NCBI GenBank assembly: GCA_947372865.1
Contig: CANBVJ010000009.1
Span: forward strand, 1 to 64,000
Direction of reading: 5' to 3'
DNA from: Comamonadaceae bacterium
GTDB taxonomy: Bacteria; Pseudomonadota; Gammaproteobacteria; Burkholderiales; Burkholderiaceae_C
DNA: 64,000 nt
Positions within the stretch are counted from its first letter, which is position 1. Every line of letters starts with the position of its first letter. The position numbers and the translations under genes are program-made. The notes below the pieces were generated by a model. The model ran no database searches and was not told where the DNA came from. It saw only the letters and a list, made by a program, of their open reading frames with translations. Below, piece by piece: positions 32,958-41,918 of the stretch.

Positions 32958-33900
32958 CGCCGCAGCGCTGCACCCCGGCCTGGTGATTGCGGGCCACGGC
33001 CGCCACGTCTGGGTGGAAACGCCGGACGGGCGCAAAGTCATTTGCCACCCGCGCGGCAAAAAAAGCCAAACCGTGGTGGGCGACCGCGTGCTGTGGCAAA
33101 GCACGCAAGACGAAGGAACGATTGAAAAGGTCTTGCCCCGCAAAAACCTGCTTTACCGGCAAGACGAAATCCGCACCAAATCCTTTGCGTCTAATCTGGA
33201 CCAGGTGGTTATTTTGCTGGGCGCGGAGCCCGAGTTTTCCGAAAGCCAGCTCGCGCGGGCACTGATTGCCGCAGAGGCCGAAAAAATTCGCCCCATCATC
33301 GTGCTCAACAAACGCGACCTCACGCCCCTGTTTGACCGGTCGTGGCAACGACTGGCGCCCTACCGCACCATGGGTTACACAGTGCTGGCCACGGCATTTA
33401 AGCCACGCGCGCCCGCCAGCGATGGCCATACGCCCCCCGAACCCACGGACAACGAGCAACTCGCATTGGCCTTGCAAGGCAAAACCAGCCTGATTCTGGG
33501 CCCCTCGGGCGCGGGCAAAAGCACACTCATCAACCGCTGGGTGCCGCAAGCCCAGGTGCTGACGCAAGAAATATCCACCGCGCTCAATTCCGGCAAACAC
33601 ACCACCACCAGCACCACGCTGTACTGGATGGATGCGGCCAAAACCACGGCGCTGATTGACTCTCCGGGGTTCCAGGAATTTGGGTTGCACCACATAGCGC
33701 CCATGCAACTGGCGCAATTGATGCCCGATATTGCCGCGCAGGCCACCGCCTGCAAGTTCTACAACTGCAGCCATTTGCATGAGCCGGGTTGCGGGGTTTT
33801 GAATGCCGTCCAGGGCAAGACGGCGGATGTGGAAATCAGCCCCACGCGCTACAAGATCTACGGCGACTTGTTTGCCGAACTCTCGCAAACACGCTACTAG
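32950..33900 (+). CDS. rsgA: ribosome small subunit-dependent GTPase A
   Basis: 316 residues. Circularly permuted GTPase that helps mature the 30S subunit: OB fold at the N-terminus, then G4 NKRD, G1 GPSGAGKSTL and G3 DSPGFQEFGLHH, and a zinc-finger end (ATACKFYNCSHLHEPGCGV). The start is TTG 32950, inside the end of phhB; no better in-frame start exists. Confidence 0.95.
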   Translation: MADAAALHPGLVIAGHGRHVWVETPDGRKVICHPRGKKSQTVVGDRVLWQSTQDEGTIEKVLPRKNLLYRQDEIRTKSFASNLDQVVILLGAEPEFSESQLARALIAAEAEKIRPIIVLNKRDLTPLFDRSWQRLAPYRTMGYTVLATAFKPRAPASDGHTPPEPTDNEQLALALQGKTSLILGPSGAGKSTLINRWVPQAQVLTQEISTALNSGKHTTTSTTLYWMDAAKTTALIDSPGFQEFGLHHIAPMQLAQLMPDIAAQATACKFYNCSHLHEPGCGVLNAVQGKTADVEISPTRYKIYGDLFAELSQTRY

Positions 33901-33919
33901 CGGGTCAAGGAGGGTTGCG

Positions 33920-34840
33920 TCAGCCCAAGAGCCGCGCCAGCGACAGCAGCGCCAAAATCACCATCCACATCACCACGGTGCGCCACACCAGGCCGACCAC
34001 GGCGCGCAGATGGGCTGTTTGCGCCAGGGGGGCGCCGCCCTGCAGATCGTCAGGAGCGAGCTGCACATTCAGCGCGCCGGCCGTGGCCGCCAGCACGATG
34101 CCGTCGTTGTCACCAGGGCGCACCTGCTCGTATTTGCGCCAGCGGTCAATCGCTTCCTCAAAGCTGCCCACAAAGGCAAAACCCAGCGCAGTAATGCGCG
34201 CAGGTATCCAGTCGATCAGGCTCCAGGCCTGCGTGACCGTGCGGCGCAGGGCCGAACTCAGCAGCAGACTGGTCGATGTTGGCGTGCGTTGAACCACCAC
34301 CGAAAAGTATTCCGCCAAGCGGTACATGACAGCCCCCGCAGGGCCCAGACCAAAAGCCGACAACAAGGAGTACCAGGCAAACACGCCAAACACATAGCGG
34401 TGGGCGCTGAGCACCGAGTGCGCAATCACCTGGCGAACGATCTCGCTGCGCGGCAAATCGCTGGCGTCAATGCGCATCCACTGCGCCAACAACCTGCGTG
34501 CCGTTTCCTCGTCGCCGTCGTCCAGCGCGTCGCGGATGCCGGTGAAATGGTGGCTGAACTGCCGAAAACCCAGCGTCCAGTACAGCACCGCAACGTTCCA
34601 GGCGAGCACCGCCAGCCAGCCCAAGGAAAACCACAGCGCCCAATGCACCGCCGCGCTCAGGGCCACCGGCAAGAGCACCACCATGGACCAGGTAAGCCAG
34701 CCGTGGCGGATTTCGCCGGTGTCCACATGGCGAACCACCCAAATCACCCAACTGCGCACCCGCCCATGAACCATGTTGACGGGTTTGAGCGGACGCGCCT
34801 GCTCAATCAAAAGGGCAAAGAGAATAGAGAGAAAGCTCAT
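33920..34840 (-). CDS. CobD/CbiB-family membrane protein
   Basis: 306 residues with about four membrane helices. The family pattern (LSILFALLIEQARPL at the start, YWTLGFRQFSHHF, RPGDNDGIVLAATAGALNVQL at the end) is that of the CobD/CbiB-like proteins common in Burkholderiales, related to AmpE and to adenosylcobinamide-phosphate synthase. No cobalamin gene is near and the match is distant, so the cobalamin role is doubtful. Convergent with rsgA; follows the Nudix gene on the same strand. Confidence 0.75.
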   Translation of the reverse strand: MSFLSILFALLIEQARPLKPVNMVHGRVRSWVIWVVRHVDTGEIRHGWLTWSMVVLLPVALSAAVHWALWFSLGWLAVLAWNVAVLYWTLGFRQFSHHFTGIRDALDDGDEETARRLLAQWMRIDASDLPRSEIVRQVIAHSVLSAHRYVFGVFAWYSLLSAFGLGPAGAVMYRLAEYFSVVVQRTPTSTSLLLSSALRRTVTQAWSLIDWIPARITALGFAFVGSFEEAIDRWRKYEQVRPGDNDGIVLAATAGALNVQLAPDDLQGGAPLAQTAHLRAVVGLVWRTVVMWMVILALLSLARLLG

Positions 34841-34890
34841 GGCCCTGCATCATAGCGACCGCGCACCAGAGAGCGCCCCAAGGCCCGACC

Positions 34891-35565
34891 TTAAAGCGAC
34901 AGGAACTGGTAGAGATTGCGCAGCATGCCTGCGGTTGCGCCCCAGATATAGCGTTCGTGCGGGCCATCGTGGTAGGGCATGGACAACCAGTGACGCGTGC
35001 CCGACGGCGTGTGCCACTGGTGGCGCCGGTGGTGGGCAGGATTCATCAAAAAGTCCAGCGGCACCTCAAAAATCGTTTCCACCTCAAAGGCGTTAGCCGC
35101 CAACACCAAGCCAGGGTCTAGCAGTGCGACCACCGGCGTCACCACAAACCGGCTGCCCGTGGTGTAGTCGGGCAAGCTGCCGATCACCTTCACGAACTCG
35201 GCAGCCAGCCCAACCTCTTCTTGTGCCTCGCGCAGCGCCGTGGCCACCGGTCCCGCGTCGTCCGGGTCCGCTTTTCCGCCGGGAAATGCCACCTGGCCCG
35301 AGTGGCTGGACAAATGCGCGGTTCTTTGGGTCAGCAACACGGTGGGCCGCTCGCGCATTACCAGTCCGATCAACACCGAAGCGGGAGTCAGATTTCGTTC
35401 TGACATGCGCGGCTCGTGGCGATACTCGGGTACCCAGTCCGTGGCCTGCGCAAAGCGATGCTCCAGCGCCGCTGGTGTTAGCCGCTCGGGCGCCACCGGC
35501 GGCAAACCGGAGGCGTCCGCCTGAAACGGCACTGTACGAGGGTCAAAACTTACCGGGAGTGTCAT
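34891..35565 (-). CDS. Nudix hydrolase, CoA pyrophosphatase type
   Basis: 224 residues. Nudix box GGKADPDDAGPVATALREAQEEVGL with the REXXEE core, and the CoA-type upstream element LLTQRTAHLSSHSGQVAFPGG. Such enzymes split CoA or acyl-CoA into 3',5'-ADP and 4'-phosphopantetheine. ATG 35565 was chosen over a longer frame. The gene follows rplS on the same strand and may be read through from the ribosomal operon. Confidence 0.9.
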   Translation of the reverse strand: MTLPVSFDPRTVPFQADASGLPPVAPERLTPAALEHRFAQATDWVPEYRHEPRMSERNLTPASVLIGLVMRERPTVLLTQRTAHLSSHSGQVAFPGGKADPDDAGPVATALREAQEEVGLAAEFVKVIGSLPDYTTGSRFVVTPVVALLDPGLVLAANAFEVETIFEVPLDFLMNPAHHRRHQWHTPSGTRHWLSMPYHDGPHERYIWGATAGMLRNLYQFLSL

Positions 35566-35664
35566 TCGGAATAGGCTCGCACGTGAATGCAATGGTGGAT
35601 TTTGTGTGCGAAAAAAAACCGCCACAGCTTGCGCCAGGGCGGTTTTTGACAGCGCAGACTGGGT

Positions 35665-36036
35665 TTAAGCCGCAGTCTTCTTGGCTGGCAGTTTTTCTTT
35701 GATACGTGCCGACTTGCCGCTGCGGTCGCGCAAGTAGTAGAGCTTGGCGCGGCGGACATCGCCACGGCGCTTGACTTCGATGCCAGCGATCAGCGGGCTG
35801 TAGGTCTGGAACGTGCGCTCCACGCCTTCGCCGCTGGAGATTTTGCGAACGATAAAGCCGCTGTTGAGGCCGCGATTGCGCTTGGCAATCACAACGCCTT
35901 CGTAGGCCTGCACGCGCTTGCGCGTACCTTCAACGACGTTCACGCTGACGATGACAGTGTCACCAGGAGCGAAATCAGGAATGGTTTTACCCAAACGCGC
36001 GATTTCTTCTTGTTCCAGAATTTGGATGAGGTTCAT
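35665..36036 (-). CDS. rplS: 50S ribosomal protein L19
   Basis: 123 residues. Family hallmarks are [43 protein letters not shown] and [13 protein letters not shown]. The C-terminal Lys-rich tail ([13 protein letters not shown]) is normal. ATG 36036 was chosen at the conserved [13 protein letters not shown]. Last of rpsP-rimM-trmD-rplS. Confidence 0.97.
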   Translation of the reverse strand: MNLIQILEQEEIARLGKTIPDFAPGDTVIVSVNVVEGTRKRVQAYEGVVIAKRNRGLNSGFIVRKISSGEGVERTFQTYSPLIAGIEVKRRGDVRRAKLYYLRDRSGKSARIKEKLPAKKTAA

Positions 36037-36133
36037 AGCTTCTTTCGTGATCTTGCGTGCGCCGGCGCCAACCATTGGCACCATGTCTTCTGAGCAGAAT
36101 CGCTTAGCGTCATTTGGCCAGGCAGAGGATCGG

Positions 36134-36892
36134 TTAGCCTACCATTATAGCAATGCTGGCCAACAAGTCTTCATCTTGCGCAGTCAACCTGCCTGCAGCA
36201 CGCGCCGCTGCTATTAAATCCGGACGGTGACGGGCGGTAAGCCGCAGTTGCTGGTCACGGCGCCAGCGCGCGATATTGATATGGTGGCCGGACAACAACA
36301 CCTCTGGCACGGCCTGCCCCGCCCACGCTTCGGGCCGGGTGTAATGCGGGCAGTCCAGCAAGCCATCGAGCGCTGGGTTGAAACTGTCAAAGTGATGGCT
36401 ATCGGCGTCGCCCAACACGTCGGGCTGCAAGCGCGCCACGGCGTCGAGCAGCACCATGGCCGGCAGCTCGCCGCCGGAGAGCACAAAGTCGCCGATGCTA
36501 ATTTGCGCGTCCACATGGGCGTCTATAAAACGCTGGTCCACGCCTTCGTAACGCCCGCAAATGAGGACAGCGCCGTCGCTATTGGCCCATTCCTGCACCA
36601 GACTGTGGTCCAGCCGCTGGCCGATGGGTGAAAAAAGGACAACTTTGGCGCGGTGTCCGCGCTCAGACGCGATCACGTCAAGCGTCTTTTCCAGCGGTTC
36701 GGCCATCATCACCATGCCGGGGCCGCCGCCAAACGGGCGGTCGTCCACGCGGCGGTAGTTGCCGCTGGCCACATCGCGCGGATTGAACAGGTGCACATCC
36801 ACCGCGCCAGAGCTGTAGGCGCGCCGGGTGATACCCGTGGTCAAAAACGGGGCAAAAATCTCAGGGAACAGGGTGACCACGTCAAAGCGCAT
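36134..36892 (-). CDS. trmD: tRNA (guanine-N1)-methyltransferase
   Basis: 252 residues. SPOUT-class enzyme making m1G37 in tRNAs. [41 protein letters not shown] and the knot [20 protein letters not shown] are present. ATG 36892 gives the standard N-terminus 11 bases after rimM; a longer in-frame ATG (36922) overlaps rimM and is less likely. Confidence 0.97.
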   Translation of the reverse strand: MRFDVVTLFPEIFAPFLTTGITRRAYSSGAVDVHLFNPRDVASGNYRRVDDRPFGGGPGMVMMAEPLEKTLDVIASERGHRAKVVLFSPIGQRLDHSLVQEWANSDGAVLICGRYEGVDQRFIDAHVDAQISIGDFVLSGGELPAMVLLDAVARLQPDVLGDADSHHFDSFNPALDGLLDCPHYTRPEAWAGQAVPEVLLSGHHINIARWRRDQQLRLTARHRPDLIAAARAAGRLTAQDEDLLASIAIMVG

Positions 36893-36903
36893 GGCTTGAG
36901 CGG

Positions 36904-37467
36904 TCAGTAATCGAGCTGCCAATCGACGCGAATGCGCCGCGCCTTCAGATCCACATCGTCCACAAAGGCGGATACGAAGGGAATCATGCGTTCTTGCACT
37001 TTGCCGTCTTGCAAATAGTCCATCACCAGCACAGTTTGGGGACCGGTGGACAGCAACTCGCGCACGGTGCCCATTGCCTCATCAGCGCGGTTGACTACGT
37101 CCAGGCCGATCAGATCAACCCAGTAATACTCGTCAGTGCTGGCGGTCGGAAAGCTAGAGCGGGCGACAAAAATGCGCGCACCACGCAAAGCTTCGGCGGC
37201 GGTGCGGTCGAGCACGTCGTGGGCGCAGGCCACCACGGTGTCGGAATGTTCTTTGGCTTCTTTAATGGCTAAACGTGCCACACCTTCAAAGGTTTTCAAA
37301 CCCCGTTCGGTCGGCAAAAGAAACCAGCGTTTGGAGGAAAAAAGTGCCTCCGGTTCGGGACTGAAGGAGATCACCTTGAACCATCCCTTGACGCCCCAGG
37401 CGTCTGCAATTCTTCCTACTTCGATGGCGTCTGCTGGAAGTTCAGCAGTTTCGAGTCCGGCGATCAT
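36904..37467 (-). CDS. rimM: 16S rRNA processing protein RimM
   Basis: 187 residues. N-terminal RimM barrel (EVGRIADAWGVKGWFKVISFS) and PRC-barrel at the end (DEYYWVDLIGLDVVNRADEAMGTV; MIPFVSAFVDDVDLKARRIRVDW). It binds S19 and helps mature the 30S head. ATG 37467; a TTG 12 bases upstream is possible. Second gene of the rpsP operon. Confidence 0.95.
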   Translation of the reverse strand: MIAGLETAELPADAIEVGRIADAWGVKGWFKVISFSPEPEALFSSKRWFLLPTERGLKTFEGVARLAIKEAKEHSDTVVACAHDVLDRTAAEALRGARIFVARSSFPTASTDEYYWVDLIGLDVVNRADEAMGTVRELLSTGPQTVLVMDYLQDGKVQERMIPFVSAFVDDVDLKARRIRVDWQLDY

Positions 37468-37527
37468 GCGTTGGGGCAATAAAAAGGGCGTTGGGACGAC
37501 GGTGTCGCCCTAACGACCAGTTTTTAC

Positions 37528-37791
37528 TTAGGCTGCTGGCGCAGCTGCGCTGTGTGCGGCTTGGTTGATCAAACGTTCCACGGTAGGAGACGCTTGGGCG
37601 CCAACGCCCTTCCAGTAGCTCAGACGGTCCTGGGCGATGCGGATGCGCTCTTCATTGGCAGTGGCAATCGGGTTGTAAAAACCAATGCGCTCAATGAAGC
37701 GGCCATCACGGCGGGTACGCTTGTCTGCAACGACAATGCTGAAAAACGGGCGGGCTTTAGCACCACCACGAGCGAGTCGAATGACGACCAT
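37528..37791 (-). CDS. rpsP: 30S ribosomal protein S16
   Basis: 87 residues. [25 protein letters not shown] and the [14 protein letters not shown] block are diagnostic. First gene of rpsP-rimM-trmD-rplS. A perfect TATAAT on the minus strand (37896-37891) about 100 bases upstream is the probable promoter -10 box. Confidence 0.98.
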   Translation of the reverse strand: MVVIRLARGGAKARPFFSIVVADKRTRRDGRFIERIGFYNPIATANEERIRIAQDRLSYWKGVGAQASPTVERLINQAAHSAAAPAA

Positions 37792-37890
37792 GATTATTCC
37801 TTTGGGTGGCTGAAATTGATTTCAACCATAAAATTCAGAGTTGAGACACGCAACTGGCCACCCGGCCAGCGACACTCAGAATAGCCTTCC

Positions 37891-37896
37891 ATTATA
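37891..37896 (-). promoter_or_regulatory. -10 box of the rpsP operon
   Basis: Minus-strand TATAAT. The -35 position falls at the start of the divergent GNAT gene and is a poor match. The leader is about 95 nt and has no obvious structure. Confidence 0.5.
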
Positions 37897-37911
37897 TCTT
37901 TTTCTCAAACC

Positions 37912-38445
37912 ATGCCCCTGATTCGCCCTAGCAACGACCTTGATCTGCCTGCAATCACGGCGATTTACCAACACCATGTGCTGACCGGCACCGGTACTTT
38001 TGAAATTACCCCCCCAACCTTGGACGAAATGCGCGCGCGCCGGGCCGATGTTTTATCCAAAGGCCTGCCTTACCTCGTGCTGGAGAATGAGGAGCAAGTG
38101 CTGGGTTTTAGCTACTGCAACTGGTTCAAGCCGCGTCCAGCCTACCGTTTTTCGGCCGAAGACTCGATTTATCTCGACCCAAAAGCCGCAGGCAAGGGCT
38201 GGGGACGGCTGCTGCTTGGTGAGCTGATGGCCAGCGCCCAGCGCGCAGGCATTCGAAAACTGATTGCCGTAATTGGCGACTCGCAAAACCAGGCATCCAT
38301 TGGCCTGCACGCCGGGCTGGGGTTTAAGCATGTGGGCGTTTTGAGCGACTGCGGCTGGAAATTTGAACGCTGGCTGGACGTCGTGCTGATGGAATGTGCG
38401 ATTGGCGCTGGCAACAGCCTGCCTGCGCCACAATCGGCGGCATGA
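37912..38445 (+). CDS. GNAT N-acetyltransferase, phosphinothricin-acetyltransferase-like
   Basis: 177 residues. MPLIRPSNDLDLPAITAIYQHHVLTGTGTFE opening and the acetyl-CoA loop (PKAAGKGWGRLLLGELM, a GKGWGR version of Q/RxxGxG/A) place it in the PAT/Bar-like branch that acetylates methionine sulfone, sulfoximine or similar. A resistance role is not implied. ATG 37912; stop overlaps the next start (ATGA). Confidence 0.9.
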   Translation: MPLIRPSNDLDLPAITAIYQHHVLTGTGTFEITPPTLDEMRARRADVLSKGLPYLVLENEEQVLGFSYCNWFKPRPAYRFSAEDSIYLDPKAAGKGWGRLLLGELMASAQRAGIRKLIAVIGDSQNQASIGLHAGLGFKHVGVLSDCGWKFERWLDVVLMECAIGAGNSLPAPQSAA

Positions 38446-38864
38446 AAAACAAAACTATTGCCGTCTGGTCCACTCTGATCACCGGCCCACTGGGTTTGCA
38501 GCGCATTTACCTGACCGGCCGATACGACGCCTGGGGCGGGCTGGCCCTGCTGCCCACGTTGCTGGGTCTGTATGGCGTGCAGCGGGCGCGCAGCCTGGGC
38601 TTGGACGACACCTTGAGTTGGGTGCTGATACCCTTGTTTGGCTTTGTATTTGCCGCCTGCGCGGTTGCAGCACTGCGCTACGGCCTGATGGATGCGCCGA
38701 CCTGGAACCACCGCTTCAATCCGAGCGCCGAAGAAGAGGATGGCGCAGGACAGACCGGCTGGTTCACTGTCATTGGATTGGCAAGCGCTCTGTTTATTGG
38801 CGCCACCGTCTTGATTTCGACGCTGGCTTTCAGTTTTCAGCGGTATTTTGAATTCACCGCCTGA
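38442..38864 (+). CDS. small membrane protein, TM2-like
   Basis: 140 residues with about four hydrophobic segments (residues 10-25, 30-45, 58-80, 108-130). GPLGLQRIYLTGRYDAWGGLALLPTLLGLYGVQRAR resembles the TM2-type motif where two helices flank a turn. ATG 38442 overlaps the acetyltransferase stop. Function unknown. Confidence 0.75.
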   Translation: MKNKTIAVWSTLITGPLGLQRIYLTGRYDAWGGLALLPTLLGLYGVQRARSLGLDDTLSWVLIPLFGFVFAACAVAALRYGLMDAPTWNHRFNPSAEEEDGAGQTGWFTVIGLASALFIGATVLISTLAFSFQRYFEFTA

Positions 38865-38902
38865 CCTTCCCGGCCGAAGCGGCTAGCGCCCCGACAGATA
38901 CA

Positions 38903-38935
38903 AAAAAGCCCTTGCGCGCATGCCAAGGGCTTTTT
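38903..38935. terminator. bidirectional intrinsic terminator
   Basis: AAAAAGCCCTTG (38903-38914) and CAAGGGCTTTTT (38924-38935) form a stem with A and T runs on both sides, serving the TM2-like gene (plus) and the desaturase gene (minus). Confidence 0.92.
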
Positions 38936-38980
38936 ATTTTGGGGTTGCGCCCTTGACGGGCGAGCTCGACCGGCAGCGCT

Positions 38981-40198
38981 TTAGGCCAGACGCGCTGCGC
39001 GCAGCTTGACCGAAAACTCGCGCAGTGTGGCGATGCCGCTGTCTTCCGCGCGATGGCACCAAGCGGCAAGATCCGCAGTGAGTTGCTCGCGCGACACTGC
39101 TGTGTTGAGCCACAACTGGCGCAACTCTTCGCGCATGGTGACCAATTTGTCCAATACCGGAGACGCCACACGGGCCAGCGCCAGCTCGGGGATGACCGAG
39201 GCGGGCACTTTTTCCGCGTCGCGGTGCGCCCATTGTTTGGCAGCCTTGATGACAGCGGAGTCAGCGCTGCGCGCTTTCATGGCAGCGAGCTCGGTGTTGA
39301 CCGTCAACTGCATCTGCTTGGCGTAACCGGCCATGATTTCATAGCGGTTGGCGATCAGCGCCTCAAGGGTCCTCTCGTCTGCCACCGGGCGGATGTCGCC
39401 ATAGGCTGCCTTAGGTGGCGTCTTTTTCACGCGGGCCAGACCAACCATTTGCATCAGGCTGATATACATCCAGCCAATGTCAAACTCGTAAGGCTTGACC
39501 GACAACTTGGCCGACGTGGGATAAGTGTGGTGGTTGTTGTGCAACTCTTCACCGGCAATGATGATGCCCCAGGGTGAAATATTGGTGCTGGCGTCTGGCG
39601 CCTCAAAGTTTCTGTAGCCCCAAAAATGCGCTGCGCCGTTGATGATGCCGGCGGCCATGATGGGGGTCCACGCCATTTGCACCGCCCAGACCGACAGGCC
39701 AGCCGCGCCAAAGAGGAACAGGTTGACCACCAGCATCAGGCCCACGCCTTGCCAGGAAAAGCGGGTGTACAGATTGCGCTCAATCCAATCGTCTGGCGTG
39801 CCGTGGCCGTAGCGGGCCATGGTTTCTTTGTTCTTGGACTCAGCGCGGTACAACTCGGCGCCTTGCAGCAGCACGGTGCGAATGCCGTAGACGTGGGGGC
39901 TGTGCGGGTCGTCTGGCTGCTCGCACTTGGCGTGGTGCTTGCGGTGGATAGACGCCCACTCTTTGGTCACCTGGCCGGTGGTCAACCACAGCCAGAAGCG
40001 AAAGAAATGCGAGGCGATAGGGTGCAAATCCAAAGCGCGGTGCGCTTGGTGGCGATGCAAAAACACCGTGACGCTGATCATGGTGATGTGTGTCACACCC
40101 AGCGTGAACAAAACAATTTGCCACCAGCTCCAAGCCAGGGCTCCATGGGCCAACCATTCCAGAACCGCGTTGAACACGACCGAATCAGGCATCAGCAT
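38981..40198 (-). CDS. fatty-acid (acyl-CoA/acyl-lipid) desaturase
   Basis: 405 residues. Membrane di-iron enzyme with the three histidine boxes HRHQAHRALDL, HRKHHAKC and HNNHHTYPTSA and two pairs of helices. It resembles delta-9 desaturases that put a cis double bond into saturated chains. The tail of about 110 residues after the third box is longer than in cores of the family. Start ATG 40198 (or the second ATG at 40192). Upstream lies a palindrome that may be an operator. Confidence 0.92.
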   Translation of the reverse strand: MLMPDSVVFNAVLEWLAHGALAWSWWQIVLFTLGVTHITMISVTVFLHRHQAHRALDLHPIASHFFRFWLWLTTGQVTKEWASIHRKHHAKCEQPDDPHSPHVYGIRTVLLQGAELYRAESKNKETMARYGHGTPDDWIERNLYTRFSWQGVGLMLVVNLFLFGAAGLSVWAVQMAWTPIMAAGIINGAAHFWGYRNFEAPDASTNISPWGIIIAGEELHNNHHTYPTSAKLSVKPYEFDIGWMYISLMQMVGLARVKKTPPKAAYGDIRPVADERTLEALIANRYEIMAGYAKQMQLTVNTELAAMKARSADSAVIKAAKQWAHRDAEKVPASVIPELALARVASPVLDKLVTMREELRQLWLNTAVSREQLTADLAAWCHRAEDSGIATLREFSVKLRAARLA

Positions 40199-40238
40199 AG
40201 GTATTGAGTCTCTTTATAGTAGAAATAAGAAAAACCGA

Positions 40239-40280
40239 GCGCATCGAAGTTTTCGTGCGCTAGCGCACACTTTGATGCGC
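40239..40280. promoter_or_regulatory. palindromic operator candidate upstream of the desaturase
   Basis: A perfect 14-bp palindrome GTGCGCTAGCGCAC (40255-40268) sits inside a longer imperfect repeat GCGCATC/GATGCGC (40239-40245 and 40274-40280), 41 bases before the desaturase ATG. This could bind a TetR-type fatty-acid regulator. Confidence 0.45.
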
Positions 40281-40361
40281 ATTATTGTAAAAGTCCGGCG
40301 GGGTTTTGGCTATCAAATTTTGTATTTTTGACGTAACCCCCCGCAACTTCGGGGAAATTTG

Positions 40362-41633
40362 CTACTTCTTTTGCCAAACAGCAGCAAAAAACCCGTCGGT
40401 TGCATGGCGTTGCGGCCACAGACGCAGGTACTGCTGGCCGCTTTCGCCGCCGGTGCACAGGCTGGCGGCATCGGTCACCTTGAGGCCCGCGAGCACCTCA
40501 CCGGTTACCAGGGGCTCGAAATCCGGGTTCGCCTCGGAAAACGCGACCGCAATGGCCTCATTTTCTTGGGGCATGACGCTGCACGTCGCGTAGACCAGTC
40601 GGCCGCCCGACTTGAGCAAGCGCGAGGCGCTTTGCAAAATCGCCGCCTGCTTGACCGCCATTTCGTCCACTGCCTGCTGGTTTTGACGCCACTTCAGGTC
40701 CGGGTTGCGCCGCAGCGTGCCCAGGCCTGTACAGGGGGCATCCACCAACACGCGGTCGATTTTTCCGGACAAACGCTTGACGCGGTCGTCGCGCTCATGG
40801 GCAATGGCCGCCGGGTGCACGTTGGACAGACCGCTGCGCGCCATGCGTGGCTTGAAGGAGTCAAGCCGGTGCGCCGAGGTGTCAAACGCATACAGGCGCC
40901 CGGTGCTGCGCATGGCCGCACCAATGGCCAGCGTCTTGCCGCCCGCGCCAGCGCAAAAGTCCACCACCATTTCGCCACGCTTGGCGTCAAGCAGCAGTGC
41001 GAGCAACTGCGAGCCCTCGTCTTGCACTTCAAAATCACCACGCAAAAAGCCTTCGCTCTTGTTGAGCGCCGGTTTGCCGGCAATGCGCAAGCCCCAAGGC
41101 GAATAAGGCGTGGGAACGGCCTTGATACCGGCCTTGGCCAGCTCTTTTTGTACGTCAGCGCGCTTGGCTTTGAAGTCGTTGACACGCAAATCGAGTCCGG
41201 CGCCGCGGTTAAGTTGCTCTACGAGCGGCCAGAACTCGTCGCCCAACTGGTCTTTGAGCGGCTGCACCAGCCACTCGGGCAAGTTGTGGCGATGGCGTTC
41301 CATCAGGTCGGCAGGGGTGACTTTTTCGCAGGCGTCGAGCCAATTGGTCTCTTGCTCGGTCAGGGCGCTGCGCAAAAAATCGCCGGGGCCGTAAAAGCCG
41401 AGAATCGCCAGGCGCCGTTCTTTGGGGCCGCTGCCTGAGGGCGCGAGGTGGTCAAACAGCAGTTTTTTGCGCAAAACGGTGTAGACCGTCTCGGCCAGCG
41501 TGGCGCGCTCGCGGGGACCGAGGCCCCGATGTTCACGGAAAAAACGGGAAACAATCGCGTCAGCGGGATGGTCAAATTTAAGTGTGAGCCGGACCAACTC
41601 GGCGCAGGCTTCTAATAGAGCTTTTGGATGCAT
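40362..41633 (-). CDS. RsmB-like 16S rRNA m5C methyltransferase
   Basis: 423 residues. N-terminal NusB-like helical domain (HPADAIVSRFFREHRGLGPRERATLAE) and SAM-dependent domain with DFCAGAGGKTLAIG (SAM motif), DAPCTGLGTLRRNPDLKW (motif IV, catalytic Cys region) and YATCSVMPQENE (motif VI, second Cys). RsmB/NOP family, C5 cytosine methylation of rRNA. ATG 41633 was chosen at the usual MHPKALL start; a longer option (41651) would overlap the divergent gene. Confidence 0.92.
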   Translation of the reverse strand: MHPKALLEACAELVRLTLKFDHPADAIVSRFFREHRGLGPRERATLAETVYTVLRKKLLFDHLAPSGSGPKERRLAILGFYGPGDFLRSALTEQETNWLDACEKVTPADLMERHRHNLPEWLVQPLKDQLGDEFWPLVEQLNRGAGLDLRVNDFKAKRADVQKELAKAGIKAVPTPYSPWGLRIAGKPALNKSEGFLRGDFEVQDEGSQLLALLLDAKRGEMVVDFCAGAGGKTLAIGAAMRSTGRLYAFDTSAHRLDSFKPRMARSGLSNVHPAAIAHERDDRVKRLSGKIDRVLVDAPCTGLGTLRRNPDLKWRQNQQAVDEMAVKQAAILQSASRLLKSGGRLVYATCSVMPQENEAIAVAFSEANPDFEPLVTGEVLAGLKVTDAASLCTGGESGQQYLRLWPQRHATDGFFAAVWQKK

Positions 41634-41649
41634 AGAAGAGCATTGTCCC

Positions 41650-41901
41650 ATGAGCGAAGAAAACCTCCCCCCATTGATCTGCACGCCGCCCGGTTTGTAC
41701 CGCCATTACAAGGGCGGGATGTACCGCGTCGAGGGCACCGTGCGCCACAGCGAAAGCCTGGAGCCCATGACGCTGTACCGCGCGCTGTATGGCGAACAAG
41801 GCCTGTGGGTGCGCCCGGCGGCCATGTTTGGCGAGACCGTTGATATTGACGGAAACTTGCAACCCCGGTTTCAGAAGATCGGCGACCTGCCCCAGGGCTG
41901 A
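41650..41901 (+). CDS. DUF1653 family protein
   Basis: 83 residues. GLYRHYKGGMYRVEGTVRHSESLEPMTLYRALYGEQGLWVRPAAMF is the DUF1653 signature. Small single-domain beta-rich protein of unknown function. ATG 41650, divergent from the methyltransferase gene and sharing its promoter region; convergent with purN. Confidence 0.93.
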   Translation: MSEENLPPLICTPPGLYRHYKGGMYRVEGTVRHSESLEPMTLYRALYGEQGLWVRPAAMFGETVDIDGNLQPRFQKIGDLPQG

Positions 41902-41918
41902 GGCCTTACTGACCCGGC

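Noticed and set aside
33920-34840. Adenosylcobinamide-phosphate synthase CbiB
   Set aside because: Only distant family likeness and no cobalamin genes nearby; named CobD/CbiB-like without a gene symbol.
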